DNA of 64,000 nt from Nephrocerus scutellatus (lineage: Eukaryota; Arthropoda; Insecta; Diptera; Pipunculidae): NCBI GenBank assembly GCA_947095585.1, contig OX352762.1, forward strand, positions 115,536,930-115,600,929. The letters are read 5' to 3'. The notes under the pieces are model-generated. The model was given only the letters and a program-made list of their open reading frames with translations, was not told the origin of the DNA and did not search any database. Numbering within the stretch: the first letter of the stretch is position 1; each line of letters opens with the position of its first letter. The position numbers were made by a program, and so were the translations under genes. Positions 12,227 through 24,372 of the stretch are shown here, piece after piece.

Positions 12227-13385
12227 AGCGTACATTACTCGCAGAAAAGTTCTTATCGTGCTCGTTAGATTGCCGCACTCGGCTAGCGCCACTTGCTTCA
12301 TGCTTTTAACTCGCGTCCACTTTTCTTGCTCGTTATGTAATATAAAATAGCAAGATCAGCAGATTACAAAGATCAGCAGAAGCTGGAGCTTCTCTCTGGC
12401 CGATGCCTTAAACACCATCTTACATCTAGTACCTACCTTCAGGCATATTTATCAAATACGTCGGGACGTGCAATGCAGTACGAGTCAGAGAAGTTGTGTG
12501 GTTTTTCACTAGACCGTACAGTAGTTGCAATATTTTGCAGACATCACCAGGAGATAAGATACTATCTTCTACTGATTAACTGGACCCATAAAGTAAGCTT
12601 CAACTTCAACTTTGGAAGGACGGTGGAGTAGCGAGGCAATATAATGTAAAAATGTAATCACTGTCGTATACAAGATAAAAGATGTAGTCAGTACAGCTGT
12701 CTTTTCGGATGAACCTAACTGTCAAAGTCATACAGGCTTTTTGACTCGAATCTTTAAGGCAGAGATATAAGCGATTGGGGAAAATTGTAGAACCTTAGGG
12801 AAAAGTGACGCACAAATCGAAAGGATTGGAACTGTTAATAACTCAAAATATATTCAAGAAAAACTGGCTTCGATAAGCCTAATCTTCAATATAACCATGG
12901 TATGAATGCCAAAGCAGCATAGAGAGTAATCAAAATGCGGACGAATTATCAAAAAAGGGAGTAACTTTGGACACTAGCTCTATGGAAATTGTCAGATGGT
13001 CCAATAATTTCAGTTAAGAAACTTAATCCTCTATTTTTAAATACTCTAAATTAACTTCGCTTGGCCATGGTGCTGTCATTCGGAGGTTGTGTTGGTGGTG
13101 GAATCTTGCGATCAATGTTGAACTCACTTTCAAAAGCCTGATTTTATTGAAACTTTGCAAACATTTGTGTTTCCGGTGACAACACTTTCTATTAATATTT
13201 GGAAGTGATTAGGCCGCGGGGAAGGGGAGCTCCCATACAAATATTTTTTTTAAATAATCATGCGATATAGCGGGATCAGATCACGCCATACTATAATGTA
13301 TGTGTGCAGCACTGCTTAACGAATGGTGTTGTTTTGTGGTTGGGTTGCAGTGCTTCGCATGTGTTTTAACTTTTTAGCATTTATA

Positions 13386-13667
13386 ATAATAATATCGGCG
13401 CGACAGACCATGCGGTCCAAGGCCAGACTTCTCGCAACCATTTTGTGTTGCGCATGTATATTTTTTTGGACACAAATGGAGGGACCTACAATTTAATGCC
13501 GGATCCGAACGGCGAATTGAGAAGCTTTCAGTGAGAAGTTATTACTCTCGGACGTTTGTCAAACTTTCGCGAGAGGTGGGACACCGTGAAAAATACTTTG
13601 GTGTTACTGGGATTCGAACCACGAACCCCTGCTCAGCAGTCCATGCTCCTATCCACTGAGCCATGGC
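13386..13667 (-). mobile_element. tRNA-derived SINE, full copy with 9-bp TSD
   Basis: Same family and orientation as the copy at 9897. On the - strand it starts with a head containing TGGCTCAGTGG (A box) and GGTTCGAATCCC (B box) and ends in the conserved CTTGGACCGCATGGTCTGTC and an (ATT)n tail. GCATTTATA occurs at 13377-13385 and 13668-13676 as an exact target-site duplication. Confidence 0.92.
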
Positions 13668-13945
13668 GCATTTATAGTGGAATTCATTATACTTTTGGAT
13701 ATTAAAGAATTTGCTTACAAGAGCGTTATGGCCGTTCTTTAATAAAAAGAGAACCACATTGAAGCCAATTCATTGAGATTTGTTTTCTTTTCTCACGAAG
13801 ATAATCCTGCGATTGTATATGTATCTATAGGTACATATATCTAGCTAATCCGCTGGTAACCATTAAAACCATGCCACCCATATATTTTTAATTATTATTA
13901 AAAAACTTGCATCAACGTTATTGTGCCCACTTGATTAACTGGTGA

Positions 13946-14491
13946 ATGGCATACAAACGAGTCATACAGGAAGTAATACAAGCACTATCTGTACTAGCTA
14001 TCGCCTTAGAACCGGAGATCGTTTTTGTACCGTCAATGTTTTGCAAAATATTGCTGATGACGAACGATGGACGAATTCGATTCAAAGGTGCTCACTTCAA
14101 AAAGATACGCCGAGTACATCATGATAAAGTTGACATAATTTCTTGTCCGTCCTGTGGCACAGACAAGCGAGTAAATTCAGATTGTAATCTCGAAGAGGAA
14201 ATTGCTCTTGCGTTATGGGAATGCTCAGCTCAGTTTCAGTTTACGGCGGCTTACGAGGTTATCGCTTCAAAAATTAAATGTTGTTTGCCCGGTGACGAAG
14301 CTGGTTCCAGCGATACAGTGTTTCCTTCATGCGAGTACTTGAGGATGAGTAACATGTTCTTGCTGCAGGATGATGTTAGGCATGTCGCCGATTTTAAATC
14401 AGCGAACATATCCTACGCGCACTTCTCATCTCCGGATGAAGACGAGTATCTGTCGTCCGTTCATCAAACTACTGCAGCGATAGAGATGTAA
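13946..14491 (+). CDS. Unrecognised 181-codon ORF, possible gene or exon
   Basis: I do not recognise this protein. It opens at ATG 13946, directly after an in-frame TGA, and ends at TAA 14489-14491. It is one of the longest frames in the window not explained by a transposon or tandem repeat, in a locally GC-richer block. Visible features: a mixed N-terminal hydrophobic/charged part, a CPSCG motif at about residues 67-71 with further Cys shortly after (SDC, WEC), which could make a small zinc ribbon (inference), and an acidic C-terminus (SSPDEDEYL). A sequence ending CATACAG at 13969 could act as a splice acceptor, making it the last exon of a longer gene. It lies between a SINE and gene-free DNA, with no poly(A) signal noticed close by. 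It could also be an old unidentified element or chance. Confidence 0.35.
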   Translation: MAYKRVIQEVIQALSVLAIALEPEIVFVPSMFCKILLMTNDGRIRFKGAHFKKIRRVHHDKVDIISCPSCGTDKRVNSDCNLEEEIALALWECSAQFQFTAAYEVIASKIKCCLPGDEAGSSDTVFPSCEYLRMSNMFLLQDDVRHVADFKSANISYAHFSSPDEDEYLSSVHQTTAAIEM

Positions 14492-16480
14492 AAAGTGGTA
14501 GCCACATATCGTACTTCGTATAACCGTAACTGATGCCGTACTCGTACTCGCGCCCTGACACAATTATCACATGGTTCATAATAATTATCGAAATAATATA
14601 ATAGCTTGCGCCGTCGAGTTTGGCTTATGGAGCCTGTGTTTTCTCAACGTTGACCGTTTTTCACCTTACCGCAGTTAACATTGCTCCATAACGCTGTCGC
14701 TGTACTGCAAAACAAAAGAAAAATAGTCTTGGGACCTGCAGTCGAACCAACATCCCGAATGACTGGCTGACCGGCCGGCCGCCGACAAGAACTTCATCAC
14801 GTCCGAAGGAGGTTCTGCAGATAGCTTAGTTATATGTTTAAAACGGCGCGCGATGTGATTTCAGTTACGCGATAATAACAATAATTATTATTTTATTATT
14901 AAAAGAAACAAAACGCCAAAGACAAAAACAACAACAACAATAACAACAAGAACAACAGAAGACAACGCAGGTCTCTCCTGCTGAAGTTTGAGGCATCTTC
15001 GCATGGTGACGGATGATGGATTTTTAATCGATGATTTTGTGGGCGACCTGGAAAAATTTGTTGCAATGAAATTCTGTTGGCTTGGAGCGCTGCAAGAACG
15101 TTACTGAAATTCTGATTATGGCATATGGCCCACGGATTGTCTGTGAGGTTTTTGCAGTTTGTTGTTGTTACTCTTTTCACCGCATCCAGTGCTAAAAAAA
15201 TAACCATAGTGAGTGCATATCGGAACAGGATCTCCTCCACGCGTATTCTACTCATGACTCATAAGCGTGCAACAGAGATATTGCCGGGCAATGTGTGGGA
15301 TCATTTTTTTTTCTCCAGACCTATGAATGCATGTATGTGCGTCTTCTCGCTCGGCCTATATTTGCCGTTGTTTCGAAGAAACGAAAACAGAACCGAAACC
15401 AAAGCAAAACATAAAAACTTTTGGGCGTAAATTTTACGAAAATAAAATAAATAATAAAAGCAAAGTTTTTTTAAGCGAGCAGATTTGGGGTTTTACAGGG
15501 TGCGATAAGAAAATTGTGCTTTGAAGGTTTTTATAAAAAAAGGACTCTTCTTTCCTTAACACAGTATCTATCAAAAGAATTTGCTGATAAACTGCACACT
15601 ACCTATCCATAACTTACTGATGAGCATGTCTCTCCTAGTAGTGGAGCAAATGGCGTTTACAATGGCTTTCTACATTGTGAGTATACAGGTTTTGGTTTAG
15701 AGGTGCGATTTAGTTCTAACCAAAGTATGACTATCCTTGGAAACATATCTGATGTGCTGTCGTATGGCGTGAAAGGGGTTCAATTCAGGCAGCACCTTGC
15801 AAACAATGTTACTCGTATTATCCGGTTTTCGTACTGAGTGAATACTCCACAATCTTTTTGATCAACGCACTTACAGAGACACACTATATCTATTGATCGA
15901 GATATTGTTTGTACAGTAAATTTCGAGGATCCTTCTTAAGTCCTTCTAATTCAGAAAGACTTGTGGATACTGTTGTGGCATTCATTGTTGTACATACCTT
16001 TCACCCATCTTTAGAGGCTTTATATATTTCGGATTTATCGCTGCATACATTGGTGGTATTTGAAACATCCCACATTATTAACAAAACTTGCATATACGAT
16101 AAGTATTCTTAGGTCTCGAGGACTTACTTTAGATAATGATATTGTTGATATTGAATATAAAGAATTCGCACTCTGGGAATGCCGTTTCTTTCTCCCATGT
16201 GTGCACTTTGTCAGTGCTTTACATTGATCCTGCCTTACCATTTGAAGCCCTGAAAATGTGAAAAGGAAAAAAGGATTGTCTGAAAAAACGATTAGTACTT
16301 AACCGTTTATATCACTTAGCAAGGCAATGACAGTAATATTCAAATAATATGTTTGTATAACAGTTATTATAAAATTTTTAGTACTTTCAAAATAAATATA
16401 CAAATTTTTAGTACTTCAGTCAATTAATTAGATAAACTATCAAAGATTGACTAAAGGATGATCATTCCTTTTAATGTTTT
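14492..16480. other. No gene recognised; AAC-rich simple repeats
   Basis: Around 14923-14957 is an imperfect (AAC)n run. Overlapping frames on opposite strands at 14899-15255 (-) and 15125-15430 (+) are driven partly by this low-complexity DNA and show no domain. A GC-rich patch lies at 14755-14815. I see no TE protein here. Confidence 0.45.
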
Positions 16481-16489
16481 CACTTCACT

Positions 16490-16885
16490 TCACTACTCCT
16501 CTGCCTACTCTCTAGAAAGAAAAGCCTTAAACAGATCACCGCCGATATGAGTTTTGGAACTCTAGCAGTTTTTCTTTTCAACCTTAGACATGCGATAGAA
16601 AAATGTCTTAAGTTCCAAAACCCACAACTCCATCGCCGTCTACTCTTCAGACAGAAAAGCCTTAAACAGATGCGGTGTAGAGAGTTTTGGAACCCTAGCA
16701 TTTTTTCTTTTCAACCTTAGACATGCGATAGAAAAATGTCTAAAGTTCCAAAAATCACAACCCCATCTCTGTCTACTCTCTAGACAGAAAAGCCCTAAAC
16801 AGATGCGTTGTAGTGAGTTTTGGAGCTCTAGAATTAGGCATGCGCTATAAAAATGTCTAAAGTTTAAAAAATAAACAACTCCAAC
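16490..16885. repeat. Tandem repeat, about 134-bp unit, near three copies
   Basis: The motif AGAAAAGCC(T/C)TAAACAGAT recurs at about 16518, 16653 and 16786, giving steps of 135 and 133 bp. Each unit also carries GACATGCGATAGAAAAATGTC, itself partly self-complementary (GACAT...ATGTC). The last unit is truncated. Confidence 0.85.
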
Positions 16886-16989
16886 CGTTTTTTGATTTTA
16901 AAGTAGCCTAACTAGAGTAGAACTTTTTAAAATCCCAAAAAAACTGACACGACTTTGTAGGCTGTACCAATGTTATAAGCCAAATAAAG

Positions 16990-17860
16990 ATATCTAGAAG
17001 ACTAGCAAGCTCATTCAACTTTTACAAGAAAGGACTGACCTTCATCCTCTTCAACCTGGCGTTGGAAAACGTGATATCAGACTCTAATCTAACAACAAGA
17101 AGAACAATCCTCAATAAGTCCATGCAGATACTGGCTTACGCAGATGATACTGACATCATTTGTATAGAAACCCAAAAGCTGTATAAGATTTATCTAGATA
17201 GAACTAGCGACACGAAATCTGGGTCTTTATATAAATGAGAGCAAAACAAAGTACTTGGTTGCTATATCTGCGAGCAGAAGATCCAACATTAGTCATCCAA
17301 TTGAGATTAAGATGAACCGCGATTTCAAAGTAGTGCAATCTTTAAACTATCTCGGGCCAATTGTGGCAGGCGATATCAGCACGGAATCAGAAACGTACGC
17401 ATGTTTGCTTAAAGCACAGGTAATATAATATAATATAATATTATTTGTCATCTTTGCTTAAAGGTAAAAAGTCTGTCAGACTCTTTAAATGAGACAATAT
17501 TCTAACCAGTAGTTACATATTGATCCGCGCTTAGAACTCTGACTCTTAGCTGCATCCGAGAGGAAATAATCTTACAGAGAACTGTTGGCTACGTTTGTGA
17601 TGCAGGACAAATCAAGCTACTCCACAGTGAAGATGTCCGCGGTAGGTGAGTAGGTGGCCAGGTTCCTCTTCGCTGCAGTCTTTTGTGGTACAATTTATAA
17701 GACATGAAAGCGAAGCAGGTTAAGCTTACGATGCTACGATTGAAGTATGGGGTACCAGAACGCCGAGAGTTGAGGAATACATGGGCGGAATTTGGGACCC
17801 AGCTTGCAAAGCTAAATATGATGATGATATTCATAAACTGACAGAGAATACAAACACAAT
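16990..17860 (+). mobile_element. Decayed LINE RT fragment, RTE-like
   Basis: In shifting frames the + strand reads FNLALENVISDSNLTTRR, then ILAYADDTDII (the RT catalytic YADD, about 17130-17160), then YINESKTKYLV and a NYLGPIVAGDISTESE block near 17350-17390. These are RT palm/thumb motifs of an RTE- or related LINE. Later sequence to about 17850 is more degraded. A short ATAAT repeat (17421-17440) interrupts it. It may be the RT counterpart of the endonuclease pieces at 36 and 39 kb (inference). Confidence 0.7.
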
Positions 17861-18119
17861 TTTATGGGAAAAGTAAAGTAACTGTATGCTTGTTTAACAG
17901 AGCAAACTTATGACATTTGCTGGTAATGGAGGCGAAATTAAGCAAGGGTTTCTTCTTAGACTCCAATAACAATTCGTATAAGAAGTTACTATCGCTGCGG
18001 CCGCCACCACAGCGATGATTAATAAATGGGATTAATAACTGGTATAATATCCCAGGGCTTAGACAATCCAAACGGTTAATCAGGCCCTTTTCATATAAGG
18101 AAAGCCTTGTTCTAGGCAT

Positions 18120-18430
18120 ATATGTAGTGTTAGAAAGCTAGTGAGCTTTCTTACAGGTTACTGTGGCTTGCGATAAACACGGAATGTAGGTGCTGCTTGG
18201 AGGAGGACGAATAATCCGGGCACATTCTCTGTGGCTGTCCAGGTTTGATTGGTTAAGGGTAGACGTATTTTCCACAAAAGGCAATATGTTCGTCGGCAGA
18301 TCTGCGAAACTCTGCCACTAAGAACATACTATCCTTCATTAGGAAGGTAGCAAGTCTCTTAGATCAGTTACACCCTACGATACATAGACATTTTAGGTCA
18401 CAATAGGGTTTGTCTAAAAAAAAATCGCTG
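18120..18430 (+). mobile_element. 3' end of a LOA-like LINE
   Basis: The + strand carries a C-terminal zinc-knuckle-like block (CRCCLEEDE, SGHILCGCPG, about 18188-18245) and ends in an A-rich tail at 18415-18424. Only the 3' terminus is present, as in 5'-truncated LINE insertions. Confidence 0.6.
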
Positions 18431-19285
18431 CGACTTGAATTTTATCGAGCACTTAAAGGCATCTGTCAACACAACATTTTTCTGCTTTTTACTGGACGTT
18501 TGTTTAAATTAAGACTTGTATTTTTAATGACTGAAATGATGTTCATTTTTACCGATCCACCTGCTAATTAAAGTTGAATATTTGGCTTTTCATAATTTTT
18601 CTCTATAATACGAGAATATCTGTCGCATTTTTTGTGGAGTGATCACATCTGCGGCGTTAATTAGTCGTCGATATTTAAGTTTACGAGAAGAAGCTCACTT
18701 TGCCGTCATCACGTCCTGACAACATGCATAGAAAATGTATTTTCAAGAAATGCAACAAGCGAGTGTCCTGGTGCTTAGTCTTTCACTACGTCTCTGCTTT
18801 TGGTGTTCTATTACAAACATCGCATTGTCTATTCCTGCACTGCCCGACACTGGAGATACAAGAAAGAAAATTTTAATTGGATGGAAAAGGATCAAATTTG
18901 TAAACTTTGTATTCCGTTATGTAGTCGTATTGTTCTAAGTATCCGCATGTCTAAGATGATAATGCGTGGAGGCTGATGTGTGTGCTTCATTTACCCTGGC
19001 ACGCTGTTAGTTCAAATTGAAATTCGACGATGGTTGGTTGGGTTTATTCTGCCTGAATATGCATTTGATGCCAATTATATAAGGACTTTTGCATGCGTTG
19101 ACACCAGAAGCAGCTGACTTTAGTTTTGGCAAACTTTGGTGGGTTAAATGGGGTTGATTTTAATGGGGTGTCATCTTATTCGCCGAAGTTATTAGTGGAC
19201 TAAATTCAGAGAGTAGATTTGTCGTATGTTTAAGTGCTGACATGTTTGTCTAGTTGCATCTTAACCCTACCAGCGAGGATTTTTC
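18431..19285. other. No gene recognised
   Basis: The frame at 18735-18938 (+) has a hydrophobic start but no identifiable domain or gene context. Nothing else stands out. Confidence 0.4.
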
Positions 19286-19289
19286 TGGA

Positions 19290-21340
19290 GATACGCGAAA
19301 TCAGAGCTAAAAAATCCCCGAACACATAATCCACAAATTCCAGATCTGTTTTGTCGGTATGCAAGTTGTACCGTTTGACCACCCCAGTTAGTTTTTTCAT
19401 AAGCATCCCGCTTTAGCAAGAGTTTGCATGTAGCGATTTGTATGCCTATATGGAACCATATTCAATTAAGAACGGTAGTGTAATTCCTTGCTTGGCGAGT
19501 TCGTCAGCCATACAGTTACCCGGAATGTCTCTGTGCCACGGCACCCAACACAGGTGGATATTAAACTGCTCCGCCATCTCCACGAGATGTGATCGGCAGG
19601 TAAGGGCTAGAATTGAATTTTTAGAGACTGATTCCAGTGATTTCGGTGCAGCTTGGCTATCCGATAACATACGGATATCCTTAGCGGATATGACGTTTCT
19701 CTTCAGCCAAGTCAAGGCTTCGCTGATCGCCATAATTTCAGCCTTGAAAACACTACAGTCATTTGGAAGAGGCTATGATTTAGCTCTTTTGAGAAAACAC
19801 CTCCGCCGACTCCGTCATCAGTGTAAAAATGAATGTGTTCATCTGCCAACTAAGCGTCTTTGTCTCAGAATGATCTGGAGAGGAAGGTGACCTGGAAGTT
19901 TTTGTTGAAATGAAGTTGCGGAATGGTGTAGTCTATGTTGTCTGGGATCCTGACTAAATTCAAGATAGATGAGTGGCCGATTTCATTTCTAGTCCACTGA
20001 GAGATAGCATTATAGCGAACTAGCAGCTACTTGTCTGCTGTAAATGCCGAGTGGTGTAGGGTCGAACAGAATTTCCGTCCAATGCGACGGAGGGGGTTGT
20101 ACGAAGTGTTCCGCTCATACATAGACTACCTGATCTTTGGACTTTGCTTAATTTGTCAAGGTTTACTTTCTTATTTACGGCAGTCTACACAGTCAGACCG
20201 TATAGAAGAGTGTGTATTACTACCGCTGTATATAGCCAATGAGTAATATGGGGTTGAAGACCCCATTTGCTACCAATGACATTTTTGCATGAGAAGAGTG
20301 CCACTGTGGCTTTAGGAACTCTTTTGCTTGTATGTTTGGTTTCCAGCTTAGCTTCCTCTCCAAAATAAGACCCAAATACTTGGGTTTATCAGAGAATGTT
20401 AAGCTTATACCTTTTATAGAAGGAGGGTTAATAAGTGGAACTTTATGTTTCCTGGTCAATAGGACAAGTTTAGTTTCGTGAGGATTTACCCCTAAACATA
20501 GCGAACGGCCCATCAAGTTAGCTTGTTGAGAGCATATTGCAGGAGTTCCTTTAAGGTATTCGGGTATTTTCCTCAGATGGCAATAGCAACGTCATCCGCT
20601 TAAGCGATTACTCTGCAGCCCTCAACTCTTAGGCATACAAGCAGCTCATTCACCGCTAATTTCAATTGAAGGGAGGATATGAGTCCACCTTGTGAGGTTC
20701 TTCTAGCAGACGACACGCCCAGCTTTGAATTAATAATCCGACTTGTGATCAGAAGATTAATCAATTCGCCAAGCGAGTCATCTACCCTTAAATTCGACGG
20801 CGTATCCGTAATCGCAGATGTGTTGACGTTGTTAAAAGCGCCTCCAATGTCTAGGAATATCATCATTGTGTACTTCTTATGGTGAAGTGAATGTTCAATA
20901 GAACGTACCAGTCTGTGTAGAGCTTTTTATACAGGCTTGCCTTTACAATACGCGTGCTGATCTGTAGACAGGAGTCTTTTGTCATTGCGTGTACGTGTGT
21001 GGATATCGATCAGTCTTTCCAGTTTCTTTAACAGAAATGACGAAAGACTGATTGGTCTAAGATCCTTTGGACTAAGATGCGAGCATTTGCCGGCGTTGGG
21101 TATGAAAACCACATTAACTTCTCTCCACAAAACTGGAATACGGACCAGATCGAGACAACTCTTTAGAATTGTTTCTAGCAAAGGAAGGATAATATCCGAA
21201 GTCCATTGCAGCTCGGCTGGAATTATGCCATCAGAGCGCCCAAAGCAGTTTGTCCTTATTTATCAGATCATTGAAGATAATTGTACGAGTGTCTGCCCTA
21301 TTAAGGATGACATTACTCAAAACATGTTAGCTGCCCGTTA
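19290..21340 (-). mobile_element. Decayed LINE, LOA-like (RT plus RNase H)
   Basis: On the - strand from high to low coordinates: an RT start (VNVVFIPNAGK, then LRPISLSSFLLKKLERLID, about 21120-21020), the RT core (IFLDIGGAFNNVNT at about 20860, then SQGGLISSLQLKLAVNELL near 20680), a thumb (LCLGVNPHETKLVLLTRK, then KPKYLGLILERKLSW, 20500-20350) and RNase H (ISEALTWLK, DIRMLSDSQAA, HLCWVPWHRDIPGNCMADELA, 19730-19470). The order and RNase H fit the LOA side of the Jockey superfamily. Frames are broken many times. The 5' part with the endonuclease is missing. Confidence 0.85.
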
Positions 21341-21479
21341 AGTGAGTATCTAAAAGCCATCTAGTTTTTTTCAGGCAGCTCGGCATTATTGGATTGGTTG
21401 TGAGGATTTTTCTTAGCCTAGACGCCTTAGAAGACTGTTCTATTTTACCACAGAAGAGTCTCCAAGAAGAGCTGTTGGG

Positions 21480-21665
21480 GCTTGGCGATATTGATTTGGT
21501 GATTTTGTGTTTGGGGATTTGGTTTTTAGTGATTTTGTTTTGGGGATTTTGTGTTCATGTATTTTGTGTTCTGGTATTTTGTTCTTGGGGTTTTTGTTAT
21601 TGAGTGTTTGTTTTAGGATTTGTGTTTTGGGTTTTCGTTTGGGGGATTTTGTTTTGGGAATTTTG
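21480..21665. repeat. G/T-rich short tandem repeats
   Basis: Units of about 18-24 bp built on TTTTGTTTTGGGGATTTTG recur. The + strand is almost free of C over about 180 bp and has several GGGG runs. It is strand-asymmetric low-complexity DNA, with no coding meaning. Confidence 0.75.
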
Positions 21666-23150
21666 AATTAAGTATTTCAAAACTAACCCAACTTTTTCTT
21701 CATTGACTTATTCATCAGTGAATATGTGAGAAGAAGTGTAGAATCTTATAAAGAATTTTAAATTATCAAAAAATCTTGAATCTCCAAATAAAATCACCCG
21801 ACTCTGTAGCAAAATGAGATTAAAATCCCCACCCGTAGAAGTATTATTCCATCACAAATATTTCCCGATTAAAGAGTAGCTCCGTTGTGAACAAAGATTT
21901 TGACGATAGAGAATATTTCTAACGACGCCAGCCAAAACAAACGCTTACTCGTATAGTTTGAGAGTGCACCTCAGACGGCGATTGAGTCGAATCGTCTGTC
22001 AGGATTGGAAAACTGCACTGCAACTTCATAGTGTCTGGCAATTTAATGTAATTTTAATTATACTTCAACGCACATGCACATGTTCGGCAAAGTCAGTATA
22101 AAAGGTCCCACATCGATGACGATGCGCGATGTCCCTGACTGCGGACAATGTAAAATAGGTTCGGGAACCGCCAGTTGGTAAAAATTGAAAGAAAAGAAAA
22201 CCAAACCATTGCGTGCAGTCAGTTTAGTGTGACAAGAGACCCGTCTGCACTGATACCCCTTTTCCCTGTTCCATATAATCATTGGACTGATGGAAAATCC
22301 ATTCCATTTTGCCCTCAGTTGATTCGCTTCAATGAGGCGCGCAGGAAAAGTAGAATTTTTTATTAATGTCATTTTGAAAACAAAACAGAATTTTTTAATA
22401 ATAAATCCCAAGTGGCACAACTGTACGTACGTATCTGCAATATTTTGCATTTTATTATGTGCTTTTTTTAAAGAATTTTCTATGTACCTACCGACGAGTT
22501 TTGATTGCCATGCGGCACACACATTTTTACACACTATGTTGATGTAATAAGAAAACTAAGTTTTTTTTGTAGTACTTGTTTCAAGTTTTTCACAGTGAAC
22601 GCGCGTGAGAACTTCACAAACCGGACGGCCGGATGTATGACGACATTTGTATCTCTGCGAGAAGAATTCATAGACTTTTCTATTCAACATTCGGAAGCCT
22701 GCACACAATGCACAGAACTTGATAACAAAACAAAAAAAAAAGAAGCAACAAATTCAATTGTTTATTATTTCATTCTATTCAACAATAACTATTTTTTCTG
22801 TTTCGTTATTGTATCGAAGATGACTTTGGGAATTTGCCGATAATTTCATTGATTTTGCAGATTGTTCCGCCAAAATAAACTACAACAACGACAATACAGT
22901 AAAAAAATAGAGGACGCAACAGACAGATGATGTTGGGTTTAGTTAATCAAGGTAAACACTTTTTTCTTAACAACCTACTGAACAGAAAACAAGATGAATG
23001 TTTTAACGCGTTTTTTAAGTTCGTCTGATCATAGTAGTGGTAAAGGGAAGGGGTGGGCTTAGATTTATTTTTCTGTTCAGGTAAATCTTAACATTGAACT
23101 TAAAAATTGTGACAGCGAAAATAAATGATACTGTGATGCGCGAAATGTTG
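21666..23150. other. Gene-free stretch with a 158-codon open frame
   Basis: A frame of 158 codons runs from 22534 to 22058 on the - strand, but I recognise no domain. A smaller + frame (22505-22843) overlaps it. With no splice or homology support I do not call either a gene. The rest shows nothing. Confidence 0.4.
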
Positions 23151-23154
23151 TGTT

Positions 23155-24150
23155 GTTTCTTTAGGAGCGCCCCATTTTGTTTTTTAAATAAAACGCTGAA
23201 CATGAAAAATACCTTTTTTGCTTAAATCGGGTGATATGCCAGCAATTTTGCATTCAATGTTGATTCTGACCTCATCATTATCACATTTTATTCTACAACC
23301 GGCGTCCTATGCTGGTCTGCCGGAACTTTGCAAAGCCTCAATGAAAAAGTTAAGTGGCGTCAAATTCAACGAAGAAGGAGACTATAGTTGATTGATCCAT
23401 TTCTGGGGATCTGCGTTGCCAGTATCACTGAAAAAAATGTGTGGGCCAATGACCGCTCCAGCATGAAACCTGTGCCGGACGGTATTTTTTTTTATAGTGA
23501 ATGGGTTCGGTTCGCTGCCTTTCCCAAATGCGACAATTTTGCATATTAAAGACGCCGTTGGGCTTGAAATGGGCTTTATCGCTAAGAATGATTTTTGGAA
23601 TATGAAATCAGGTTCGTTTTCGCATATGTTTAGGGCCCAATACCTGATGTTACATTGCAGCTGATGCTCGTTTGGCTTCAGTTCTTGTGACAAAGCGATC
23701 TTATAAAGGGATGCATGCTCAATTTCTTGCACAAAATGCGCTACAAACTGGTCTCAGATATGTCGAATTCCTGAGATCGACGTTCAAAACATTTGGGACT
23801 TCACATACTGCAATATTCTTGGCATTCTCCTTACGTTCTTTGTCTTCTTAGCTCAGGAACATTATGAAGCTAATATGTTGACTAAATTTTTCTCTCCAGA
23901 CCTTTTTAATAGTTCGATTATCTGCACAAGTAAGACGACTGAAATTTCGAGTTTGTGCTCATAAATTTGTCGGAACCGAACGCATAATTTGATAAACATT
24001 TTAGTGTATATGCAAATGTTACTGAAGCGTTTAATTCTGTTTTTAATCAATGGCAAGTACATTTGAGTTGAAAAGTCAATCAAACGGCGGTTAGCTATAT
24101 GTATAGCCGAGAAATCTAATTTGGAAAATGGGTCGTTCCAATTGAAAAAC
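23155..24150 (-). mobile_element. Relic mariner (family with GGGTTTTTCAATTGG ends)
   Basis: The - strand carries mariner blocks: a KIALSQELKPNEHQLQ linker near 23700-23650, and GAVIGPHIFFSDTGNADPQ near 23460-23405. Its right end, reverse-complemented, begins GGGTTTTTCAATTGGAACG, and the left end shows AGGAGCGCCCCATTTTG. The same end sequence starts the copies at about 50135 and 60408, so these three form one family. Stops and shifts throughout; catalytic residues not all visible. Confidence 0.75.
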
Positions 24151-24308
24151 CCTTTAATTTCAGTCTCTTGTTTTATCATATCCTAAGGACTTAAGGCAAT
24201 AAAACCGATGAAACTACTCGCGTGCTATGATTTCTAAAAATCCTTGACTTATGATCTATGTTCACTCTTTTGATTCTGTTCTTGTATTCTATTCTAAAAA
24301 TCTAAACG

Positions 24309-24372
24309 GGCCGCGCGCCGTGGCTCAAATGGTTAGTGCGTTGAACTGGAGAAATTGAGTTCGTAAAGGATT
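24309..24372 (+). mobile_element. 5' head of the tRNA-derived SINE
   Basis: The sequence around GCGCCGTGGCTCAAATGGTTAG reproduces the A-box head of the SINE family; the B box is blurred (GAGTTCGTAAAG) and the body is absent. It is a truncated or recombined copy. Confidence 0.6.

Larger units (their letters stand above)
10190..13035 (+). mobile_element. LOA-like LINE (+) split by a mariner
   Basis: Before the mariner, 10370-10560 reads as an RT thumb region (remnants of SSKTE..., then LGVIVGRKP at 10530-10560). After it, 11880-12000 continues with a block like IIGKKWGP...AVIRPILTYG, and 12355-13030 carries further RT/RNase H sequence ending ADELSKKGVTLDTSSMEI. The continuity of LINE sequence on both sides of 10568-11870 shows that the mariner landed inside it. 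Stops and shifts are numerous. It would once have encoded an RT with RNase H; family by resemblance to the copies at 19.3 and 53.3 kb. Confidence 0.75.

Noticed and set aside
14899..15430. Overlapping frames on both strands (118 and 101 codons)
   Set aside because: The - frame ends in a Leu/Phe run from AAC-type simple sequence; neither has a domain or gene context.
19438..19890. 150-codon frame on +
   Set aside because: Antisense of the LINE RNase H region on the - strand, where the domain motifs lie.
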